Origin: Phycisphaerae bacterium
Lineage (GTDB): Bacteria > Planctomycetota > Phycisphaerae > Phycisphaerales > SM1A02
DNA length: 9,407 bases
Direction: 5' to 3'
Assembly: GCA_016873375.1 (NCBI GenBank)
Contig: VGXJ01000051.1
Coordinates: 1 to 9,407, forward strand
Below, in pieces: positions 1 to 5,387 of this stretch. The notes below the pieces were generated by a model that had not been told where the DNA came from, did not search any database, and saw only the letters and a program-made list of their open reading frames with translations. Made by a program: the position numbers and the translations under genes. Positions within the stretch are counted from its first letter, which is position 1, and each line of letters opens with the position of its first letter.

Positions 1-495
1 GATCTCTTCCTTCGACAAGGCAGGGCCAAGGAGTCGGCCTCGCTCCATCGCCGTGCGCATGAGGCGGATCGCACGGCGATCACGCCGCTGCTCGGGGTGG
101 CACGCGCGCTGCTGTGTGAACTGCCGAGCGAGCCGAAGGCCCGAAGTGCGCAGCTCGAGGCAGCCGCACAGGCTGCGCTTGATGCCATGGAGCGATCGAA
201 GGCCGTGCCCGAGGGGCACATGCTGCTCGGCGCTGCGTTGGCTTGGTACGGCGATCTGCCGCATGCCCAGCAGAGCCTTGATCTGGCGTTGACGTTTGAC
301 CCCAAGCACGCCGGGGCCTTGCGGCTTCGCGCGGTACTGGCGCTGCATGCTGGCCAGCCTGCCGAGGCGGCCTCGTTTACGGCTCGCGCTCATGCGGTGT
401 GTGCTGGCACCGAACTCGCAGAGCCTGCCGCGCTCCCATTCGAGTGGGAGGCGTTGGCGGCGCACCTTGGGGTCGATCAGGCCTTGTTGCGATAG
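1..495 (+). CDS. TPR-like repeat protein, C-terminal fragment (5' end outside window)
   Basis: The frame is open from base 1 to the TAG at 493-495, giving 164 residues of a protein whose start lies upstream. An internal GTG at 97 could be read as a start, but the coding frame continues without a stop before it, so I treat the gene as truncated by the window edge. The fragment is Ala/Leu-rich and helical. Its middle (GHMLLGAALAWYGDLPHAQQ, then LALTFDPKHAGALRLRAVL and AGQPAEAA) has the TPR spacing of small residues and the FDP turn, so about one and a half to two TPR-like repeats are visible. TPRs mediate protein-protein contacts; the partner and the function of the missing N-terminal part cannot be told. 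In some bacteria such repeats form the tail of alkaline-phosphatase-superfamily proteins, but nothing here proves that. Its last 19 bases overlap the convergent sulfotransferase gene. Confidence 0.7.
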   Translation, partial: DLFLRQGRAKESASLHRRAHEADRTAITPLLGVARALLCELPSEPKARSAQLEAAAQAALDAMERSKAVPEGHMLLGAALAWYGDLPHAQQSLDLALTFDPKHAGALRLRAVLALHAGQPAEAASFTARAHAVCAGTELAEPAALPFEWEALAAHLGVDQALLR

Positions 496-1046
496 AGCGA
501 CGGGTCGACCGCGCGCACCATCGCAGTGCGGTCGAGTTGACCACCGATGAAATCGGCGATGCGCTCGACCTGGGCTGAAGGTTCGCAGACCAAGGCCCGG
601 TAGGGCACGCGCAGCACCGCGAAGTTCGGCCGCGCGGCGAGCCACTCATGCACCTGGCGGAGCTGCTGCTCGTAGATCGCCCTCAAGCGATCGGGTGGCA
701 GTGCTGCGCCGGCGCGGCCGCTGCGGGCGAGCATGGTCGACTGCGAGGCAAGGACCTCGCTGAGTTCTCGCTCCATGAACACGACCCGGTACGGTCGGTC
801 ATCGGGTAGTTCGGGCACAAGCATGTGGATGACCTTGACGACCTTGCCGGCCGCACCCGCGAGCCATGCCTTGTCGGTCCGCAACGCCTTCACGCGCTCG
901 AACTCGTAGTAGCCGCGTGGATTGTCAGGGTCCGCCACGCGCTCGCCGTCGGTCACTGGTTCGATGCCGCCGGCGTGGATGGCCTGCATCGCAAGGCTGG
1001 TGCCCGAGCGGGGAAGGCCGCTGACGACGATGACGGGCTCGGGCAT
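477..1046 (-). CDS. Small sulfotransferase-family protein
   Basis: This 189-residue protein begins MPEPVIVVSGLPRSGTS. GLPRSGTS (residues 10-17) is the 5'-phosphosulfate-binding loop of PAPS-dependent sulfotransferases. A second segment, VVFMERELSEVLASQ (88-102), sits where the family has its 3'-phosphate-binding strand-helix, with Arg93 and Ser101 in the expected places. The predicted role is transfer of sulfate from PAPS to an unknown acceptor; the protein is cytosolic with no signal peptide or membrane segment. It is shorter than typical sulfotransferases (250-300 residues), but both ends look natural (C-terminus VDPSLYRNKA), so it is probably a compact subfamily and not a truncation. The frame is open further upstream to 1133, but that would run through the tRNA. 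The ATG at 1046 has a GGAG (1053-1056) six bases before it and directly precedes the beta-strand and P-loop. Its 3' end overlaps the convergent TPR-like gene by 19 bp. Confidence 0.8.
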   Translation of the reverse strand: MPEPVIVVSGLPRSGTSLAMQAIHAGGIEPVTDGERVADPDNPRGYYEFERVKALRTDKAWLAGAAGKVVKVIHMLVPELPDDRPYRVVFMERELSEVLASQSTMLARSGRAGAALPPDRLRAIYEQQLRQVHEWLAARPNFAVLRVPYRALVCEPSAQVERIADFIGGQLDRTAMVRAVDPSLYRNKA

Positions 1047-1059
1047 CGGTTGCTCCGTG

Positions 1060-1084
1060 CTGCACCCGCCTGAGGGGCGGGCAG
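1060..1084 (-). other. Hairpin between tRNA-Pro and sulfotransferase start
   Basis: Read on the minus strand, CTGC then CCGCC pairs with GGCGG and then GCAG, with a 2-nt bulge on one side. This gives about nine base pairs around a small loop. It starts 3 nt after the tRNA 3' end and ends just before the GGAG of the sulfotransferase. No T-run follows, so it is not a standard intrinsic terminator. It could be an RNA-processing or attenuation structure. The pairing is seen in the sequence; any role is inference. Confidence 0.35.
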
Positions 1085-1087
1085 GAA

Positions 1088-1162
1088 TCGGGGTGACAGG
1101 ATTTGAACCTGCGGCCTCTTGCTCCCGAAGCAAGCGCTCTAGCCAAGCTGAGCTACACCCCG
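1088..1162 (-). tRNA. tRNA-Pro (anticodon CGG)
   Basis: The minus strand folds as a full cloverleaf of 75 nt: acceptor CGGGGTG/CACCCCG with discriminator A, D-stem GCTC/GAGC, anticodon stem CTTGC/GCAAG around the loop TTCGGGA, a five-base variable region, and T-stem GCAGG/CCTGT around TTCAAAT. The loop places CGG at 34-36 with G37, which reads CCG (proline). The unusual C1-G72 acceptor pair is characteristic of bacterial tRNA-Pro and supports the identity. The 3' CCA is not encoded (the next bases are TTC), so CCA must be added by nucleotidyltransferase. The frames drawn through this stretch on both strands are therefore spurious. Confidence 0.97.
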
Positions 1163-1176
1163 TCGCCGGGGCGACG

Positions 1177-1182
1177 AGTATA
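1177..1182 (-). promoter_or_regulatory. Probable -10 box for tRNA-Pro
   Basis: TATACT on the minus strand (five of six matches to TATAAT) lies 14 nt upstream of the tRNA 5' end, as expected for a short leader. A GC-rich palindrome (TCGCC GG GGCGA, 1163-1174) occupies the leader. No convincing -35 box is visible at the usual spacing, where the sequence is GC-rich. Confidence 0.45.
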
Positions 1183-1271
1183 AGGGTAGCGGGGTCGGTT
1201 CGCGCAGGGCAGGCTGCGCTTGGGCTATCAGCACCGCTTCAGCCCCCGGGAAGGTGCCCATCCGCGGGAAT

Positions 1272-1304
1272 CATGCGCAATCGATTTGGAAATCGGACCG
1301 CATG
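1272..1304. repeat. Nested inverted repeat (candidate operator)
   Basis: Outer arms CATGCG (1272-1277) and CGCATG (1299-1304) enclose inner arms CGATTT (1282-1287) and AAATCG (1290-1295) around a GG centre. All twelve arm pairs match perfectly, with unpaired CAAT on one side and GAC on the other. It overlaps the weak -35 candidate of the dockerin gene, so it could be an operator or a transcript hairpin. The regulator is unknown. Confidence 0.45.
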
Positions 1305-1464
1305 GTCTAGGTTTAGCGGCCGTGGGCTTCGCGGGAGAGGCGTGCTTTTCCGCAAGACCCGGCCGTGGCGTGGGCACGCCCCAGCTGCGGAACGGTTGCC
1401 GGTGGGCAGAAAGCCAGCCGGATCCAGCGACCGCCGGATCGAGAACTTCAATCCTGGAGACATG

Positions 1465-3042
1465 ATGAAGAACCTGAAGCTTGAACTGCACTTTGCGGCG
1501 ACTGCCGCGCTGTGCCTTGCCGGCGCTGCGAGCGCCGATGTCGTGGCGTGGCAGAACTGCAACCTCGCCATTCCTGCCAACATTGACGGCCTTTACATCA
1601 ACATTGAGACGCAGGCCACCGGTTCGACCGGCAGTGCCGTCACTGGCTGGGACATCAACCCGTACGGCGCCACTGCGCTCCAATGGTTCAACTCAGCGGG
1701 TGGCGGCATGATGCGGTTCCCCGGCGTGACCACCGGCTCGGCCGGCAACCTCGCCGATGGCACCGTCGTCGGCCCATCGGGCAGCTTCGGCTCCGGCACG
1801 GTGACTGTGGGTGCGAACCCGGGCAACTGGGTTCTCAACTCGGTCAACAAGTTCGGCTTCCGCTTCGTGGCGGCCGATGGCCAGACCCGCTACGGCTGGG
1901 GCACCTTCCAGATCGGTTCGTCGATCAGCGGCGCTGACCGCACCATCACGAACCTGTACTACGAATCGGTGCCTGCGACGTCGATCACCGTCGGTAGTGG
2001 CGGCGGGCCGCCTCCGGCGTATGACCCCTGCGCGGACACGAACCCCACGGTTGCCAACGGCGCGAACACCAAGTCGTATCGCGCTGATGCTGCGAATCTT
2101 GCTGTCTCCTGCGGCACGATCTTCGGCGCGAACTACTACAAGTTCACGCCGGTTGATTCGGGCTCCTACACCTTCAAGAGCTGCGTCTCGAATGCGGCCG
2201 TTCTGCTTGCTGTCAGGTCTGGTTGCGAGGGATCCGCGTCTGAACTGGCATGCGGCACTCCAGCATGCGGCGGGTCGGGTTCGGCAGCGACCTTGTCCCT
2301 GACCGCCGGCGTGCCGGTGTACCTGGTCGTGGGCGGTTCGTCATCTTCGAGCGGCCTGACGTCTTCCGTCAGCGTTGACGTTGAGGCTCCCCCCATCCCA
2401 GCGTGCGTCAATGCGACCGTCGCCGCCTACGGCGACAACGCGTTCAACACAGGCGTCGGCAACAATGGCCCGCAGGTCGTCCAGAGCAATCTGGCCGACA
2501 CTACGAGCGTCACGTTCCAGAAGTCACTCTGGTATGCGTTCACGCCGACGGCTACCGGGCAGTTTGCGTTCAAGACGTGTGGTGCGAACGGTGACACGCT
2601 CCTGGCCATCGGCACGGCGTGCCCGGGTGGTGGTGCGCGGTTCAACTGCATCGCCTACAACGATGACGCGCCGCTGTGCTCCAGCGGCGGCACCGGCAAC
2701 CTGGCCAGCTTCATCGATGCCACCAACAACGGGGCGACCGGTACCTTCGCCGGCTTCCCGCTGACGCAGGACCTGGTTGCTGGCACCAGGTATTACATCT
2801 GTGTGGGCCAGTACAGCACCTCGGCGACCGTCACGGTGGCCGGTTCGCTGAACATCAGCGGTCCCGAAGGCAGCGCCTGTGCTGGTGACTTCAACAATGA
2901 CGGCACCCGAGATGGTGCCGACCTTGGCTCGCTCTTGGCGTCCTTCGGCACGGATGCCGGCGGCGACATGAATGGCGACGGCATCACCGATGGTTCTGAC
3001 CTTGGTGCGTTCTTGGCGGTGTTCGGCACGACCTGCCCGTAA
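1465..3042 (+). CDS. Secreted Cys-rich protein with two PPC-like beta domains and C-terminal dockerin
   Basis: A 525-residue exported protein, probably cell-surface or extracellular. Residues 1-24 form a Sec signal peptide (Lys-rich start, Ala/Leu core, cleavage after ASA). Residues 25-177 are a beta-rich region with the YGWGTFQIGSS and YESVPATSITVG patterns common in planctomycete secreted proteins. After a Gly/Pro linker come two related beta domains (about 185-310 and 313-468), each with a YKFTPVDSGSYTFKSC or YAFTPTATGQFAFKTC core like bacterial PPC domains. The C-terminus has two EF-hand-type dockerin loops, DFNNDGTRDGAD (475-486) and DMNGDGITDGSD (501-512), each followed by an LG..L..FG helix, and ends in TCP. 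About 15 Cys suggest disulfides. The likely role is attachment or assembly outside the cell through Ca2+-bound dockerin; no enzymatic domain is seen. Of the two tandem ATGs (1462, 1465), the second sits five bases after GGAG and is preferred. The frame continues upstream only through the antisense of the tRNA. Confidence 0.85.
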   Translation: MKNLKLELHFAATAALCLAGAASADVVAWQNCNLAIPANIDGLYINIETQATGSTGSAVTGWDINPYGATALQWFNSAGGGMMRFPGVTTGSAGNLADGTVVGPSGSFGSGTVTVGANPGNWVLNSVNKFGFRFVAADGQTRYGWGTFQIGSSISGADRTITNLYYESVPATSITVGSGGGPPPAYDPCADTNPTVANGANTKSYRADAANLAVSCGTIFGANYYKFTPVDSGSYTFKSCVSNAAVLLAVRSGCEGSASELACGTPACGGSGSAATLSLTAGVPVYLVVGGSSSSSGLTSSVSVDVEAPPIPACVNATVAAYGDNAFNTGVGNNGPQVVQSNLADTTSVTFQKSLWYAFTPTATGQFAFKTCGANGDTLLAIGTACPGGGARFNCIAYNDDAPLCSSGGTGNLASFIDATNNGATGTFAGFPLTQDLVAGTRYYICVGQYSTSATVTVAGSLNISGPEGSACAGDFNNDGTRDGADLGSLLASFGTDAGGDMNGDGITDGSDLGAFLAVFGTTCP

Positions 3043-3068
3043 TCCGCGACAGTCCTGAGGAATCGAGT

Positions 3069-3106
3069 CCGGAGGGCACCCATCTGGGTGCCCTCCGGCC
3101 GTTTTT
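3069..3106 (+). terminator. Strong Rho-independent terminator after dockerin gene
   Basis: Perfect 13-bp arms CCGGAGGGCACCC (3069-3081) and GGGTGCCCTCCGG (3086-3098) surround an ATCT tetraloop, followed by CCGTTTTT. It lies 27 nt after the dockerin stop codon. The T-run is on one side only, so it is a terminator for the plus strand. It separates this gene from the H-NOX operon, which therefore needs its own promoter in 3107-3210. Confidence 0.95.
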
Positions 3107-3163
3107 GAGGGCAGTGGGTCAAGCTTCGGGTTATTCCGCATCGCTGATGGTGCCGATGGGTTG

Positions 3164-3174
3164 ATCGGCCCGAT
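3164..3174. promoter_or_regulatory. Short palindrome in H-NOX promoter region
   Basis: ATCGG C CCGAT is a perfect 5-bp inverted repeat, flanked more loosely by GATG (3155-3158) and CATC (3176-3179). It lies in the only 104 bp available for the promoter of the H-NOX operon, about 40 nt before the start codon. It could be an operator. The match is short and no -10/-35 pair is convincing, so confidence is low. Confidence 0.2.
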
Positions 3175-3210
3175 GCATCAAGAGCAGCCCGGGCACGAAA
3201 GGACGCACGC

Positions 3211-3762
3211 ATGTACGGCATGGTCAATCAAGCACTTGAGGCGCTGGTGACGGAACGGTTCGGCGCCGAGACGTGGACCGCGGTCCGCCAGAACGCTGGC
3301 ATTTCGGACCCAGCCTTCATCACCATGAAGCAGTACCCAGACGAGGTGACCTACGCACTCGCCGGGGCGCTGAGCAAACACCTTCAGGCTCCGGTGCCGG
3401 ACCTGTTGCGGTCCTTCGGCATCTCTTGGGTGGACTATGCCAAGCGTGGACCGTGGGGCAAGCTCATGCTGGCCAGCGGCGAGAGCACCTACGAACTCCT
3501 GACGACGCTCGACGCCATGCACGCGCGCATCGCGATCAGTTTCCCTGACCTCAAGCCGCCGTCGTTCAAGGTGCGGCCCGAAGGTGACGGGGTGGTGGTC
3601 GACTACCAGAGCCATCGGCCCGGGCTTGCACCCTTCGTGGTCGGCTTGATCGAGGGCATCGGGGCGCTCTTCGGGGAATCGGTGACCGTCGAGCAGATCG
3701 CATCAAAGGACGCTGGTGCAGCGGCCGATTCCTTCCGCATTCGGGCAAGCAAGGCTGCCTGA
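3211..3762 (+). CDS. H-NOX (haem NO-binding) sensor protein
   Basis: This 183-residue stand-alone H-NOX domain is of usual length. It starts MYGMVNQALE, the family's MxGxVN-type N-terminus. The haem-ligating proximal His is His104 (DAMHARI), the haem-propionate motif YxSxR is Tyr132-Ser134-Arg136 (YQSHR), and the conserved proline region is KPP (115-117), followed by the typical GLIEG segment. At the distal sites that give O2 affinity in the Thermoanaerobacter protein (Trp9, Tyr140), this protein has Leu9 and a non-Tyr residue (around Phe142). A selective NO sensor that excludes O2 is therefore inferred. The protein is cytosolic. AAAGGA (3198-3203) is seven bases before the ATG and fixes the start. 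The stop is followed after 3 nt by the HNOBA kinase gene, its expected partner: ligand-bound H-NOX modulates the autophosphorylation of the kinase. Confidence 0.95.
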   Translation: MYGMVNQALEALVTERFGAETWTAVRQNAGISDPAFITMKQYPDEVTYALAGALSKHLQAPVPDLLRSFGISWVDYAKRGPWGKLMLASGESTYELLTTLDAMHARIAISFPDLKPPSFKVRPEGDGVVVDYQSHRPGLAPFVVGLIEGIGALFGESVTVEQIASKDAGAAADSFRIRASKAA

Positions 3763-3765
3763 GCG

Positions 3766-5379
3766 ATGGCCATGCGAGACCTCATCGACGAGCTCTTCCC
3801 GTTCCAGGTCACGATCGGCCCAGCCGGCGAGATCGTGGCGGTGGGGCGCAGCCTGCGACGAGTGGTGCCAGAGGCCCAGGGGCGCTTGTTCGTGGAGCTC
3901 CTCGAGGGCGTGCGGCCCACGCTGCAGACCGTGGCCGATATCGAGGGTGCGATCGGTGATGTAGTCCTGCTCCAAGTCCGGGGATCGCCGCTGCAGTTGC
4001 GGGGGCAGTTCGTACGGATGTCCGACGAGCAGATCGCCTTCGTTGGAAGCCCGCGCGTGGTCGGGCTGTCGTCGATCGAAATGTGGCCTGTGGGGATCCA
4101 GGACTACGCTCCGCATGACGCGAGCGCGGACTACGCGATGGTGCTTGAGGCGATGTCCTTGCAGCTCAAGGATCTTGAGACCATGGTCGGCCGGCTGCAG
4201 GATGCCGAGCGCATCGAGCGTTCGCTGCGCGAGCGCGCCGAGGCAGCGAACCTGGCCAAGTCGAACTTCCTGGCGAACATCTCGCACGAGATCCGAACGC
4301 CGATGACGGCGGTGCTGGGCTATGCGGAACTGCTGCGCGATCCGGATCTTGGGCGCGAGGAACGGGCCGATGCAGTTGAGACGATTGTCCGCAACGGCAA
4401 TCACCTGATGCGGATCCTCAACGACTTGCTCGACCTGTCGAAGATCGAGGCGGGCCGCATGGACATCGACCGTCGCGAGTTTTCGATGGTGGGGTTGCTG
4501 CGCGATGTGCGCGATCTCATGGAAGTGAACGCGAGCGCACGCGGCAATTCACTGGCGCTGCGACTTGATGTGCAGGCTGCACATGACCAGGTGCTTGGTG
4601 ACGCCACCAGGATCCGGCAGGTGCTCCTGAACCTTGTGGGCAATGCAGTCAAGTTCACCAAGGGCGGGTCGATCACCATCGATGCGGCTACCGAGCCGCG
4701 CGGCGACAGGATCGCCCTGCGCGTGTCGATCACCGATACCGGCAAGGGCATCGCCGCCGATCAGATCGGGCGCCTGTTTGAGCCGTTCAGCCAATTGGAC
4801 CGCGAGTTCGTGCGCGAGCATGGCGGCACGGGCTTGGGGCTTGCCATCAGTTCGCGCATCGCCAGCCTCCTTGGGGGGCGAATCGATGTCACGAGCACGC
4901 CAGGGATCGGCAGCACGTTCACCCTTCATACGGTGGTTGATGTCGCGCAGCGACCTGCTGAAGCGGGTGTGGTAGCTGGTGAATCGTCCGAACAGCCGCT
5001 GGCCGGCATGCATGTGCTCCTCGTCGAGGACAGCATCGATTCGGCTCGGCTGCTCTCGGCGATGATGGGCAAGGCAGGAGCAAGGGTCGAAGTGCGTGGG
5101 GACGGGCTCTCTGCGGTGGATGCTGTCGATGCGCAGCACAGCCCCGATGTGATCCTGATGGACCTGCAGTTGCCGGGCATTGATGGCATAGAGGCCACCC
5201 GACGCATTCGCGCCAAGGGATGCAGGTCACGCATCGTGGCGCTGACGGCGGCGGCGCTGGGGGCGGACCGCGAGCTGGCTCGAGCGGCCGGCTGCGACGG
5301 CTTCGCGCTCAAGCCGATCTCGAGCACGGACTTGGTTCAGGCGTGCCGCGGCCAGCCGCGGCGCGGCGAACTGGGCTAG
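3766..5379 (+). CDS. H-NOX-associated hybrid histidine kinase (HNOBA-HisKA-HATPase-REC)
   Basis: This 537-residue soluble kinase has four parts. Residues 8-130 match the HNOBA (H-NOX-associated, PAS-like) domain: FPFQVTIGPAGEIVAVG, then LRGQF and FVGSPRVVGL, then QDYAPHDASADY. A coiled coil (about 125-165, LQLKDLETMVGRLQDAERIE) leads to HisKA with phospho-acceptor His174 in SHEIRTPM. The ATPase domain has Asn289/Asn293 in the N box, DTGKGIA (324-330), and GGTGLGL (353-359). A receiver domain follows, with acidic pair Glu421-Asp422, phospho-acceptor Asp466, Thr494 and Lys516. All catalytic residues are present. There are no membrane segments, so input must come from the adjacent H-NOX by protein contact through HNOBA. 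There is no output domain, and no separate Hpt or response regulator lies nearby; phosphate must leave to a partner elsewhere. Translation is probably coupled to H-NOX (3-nt gap). ATG 3772 is an alternative start. It ends 8 bp from the convergent SulP gene with no terminator between. Confidence 0.95.
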   Translation: MAMRDLIDELFPFQVTIGPAGEIVAVGRSLRRVVPEAQGRLFVELLEGVRPTLQTVADIEGAIGDVVLLQVRGSPLQLRGQFVRMSDEQIAFVGSPRVVGLSSIEMWPVGIQDYAPHDASADYAMVLEAMSLQLKDLETMVGRLQDAERIERSLRERAEAANLAKSNFLANISHEIRTPMTAVLGYAELLRDPDLGREERADAVETIVRNGNHLMRILNDLLDLSKIEAGRMDIDRREFSMVGLLRDVRDLMEVNASARGNSLALRLDVQAAHDQVLGDATRIRQVLLNLVGNAVKFTKGGSITIDAATEPRGDRIALRVSITDTGKGIAADQIGRLFEPFSQLDREFVREHGGTGLGLAISSRIASLLGGRIDVTSTPGIGSTFTLHTVVDVAQRPAEAGVVAGESSEQPLAGMHVLLVEDSIDSARLLSAMMGKAGARVEVRGDGLSAVDAVDAQHSPDVILMDLQLPGIDGIEATRRIRAKGCRSRIVALTAAALGADRELARAAGCDGFALKPISSTDLVQACRGQPRRGELG

Positions 5380-5387
5380 TTCCGCGA

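Larger units (their letters stand above)
1163..1464. other. Non-coding leader region upstream of dockerin gene, with several inverted repeats
   Basis: About 300 bp between the divergent tRNA and the exported-protein gene contain no credible gene; the open frames here lack coding character. Visible structure: a nested inverted repeat at 1272-1304; a GC-rich stem 1331-1339/1345-1353 (nine pairs, two of them G-T, five-base loop); a perfect palindrome GGCGTG GG CACGCC at 1367-1380; and a direct repeat GCCGGATC at 1417-1424 and 1433-1440. A weak sigma70-like promoter can be drawn on the plus strand as TTGGAA (1286-1291), 16 bp, TAGGTT (1308-1313), four of six matches each. If that is right, the mRNA has a long structured 5' leader of roughly 145 nt. 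Confidence 0.4.

Noticed and set aside
1047..1133. Upstream extension of the sulfotransferase frame
   Set aside because: It runs into the tRNA-Pro sequence; ATG 1046 has a well-spaced GGAG.
922..1464. Upstream extension of the dockerin protein frame
   Set aside because: It would translate the antisense of the sulfotransferase and the tRNA-Pro gene and hide the signal peptide. The start at 1465 has a Shine-Dalgarno and a proper signal sequence.
1228..1683. Minus-strand open frames in the tRNA-dockerin intergenic region
   Set aside because: They overlap the signal-peptide coding region antisense, are Arg/Pro-rich low-complexity translations, and have no plausible start signals.
2524..3141. 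205-codon minus-strand frame opposite the dockerin domain
   Set aside because: It is a shadow of the dockerin gene and runs through the strong terminator; no ribosome-binding site or domain features were seen.
3172..3180. ATGCAT core resembling an NsrR half-site upstream of H-NOX
   Set aside because: Only one half-site-like core is present, without the mirrored AAATGCAT partner or flanking A/T bases; a 6-bp match is expected by chance.
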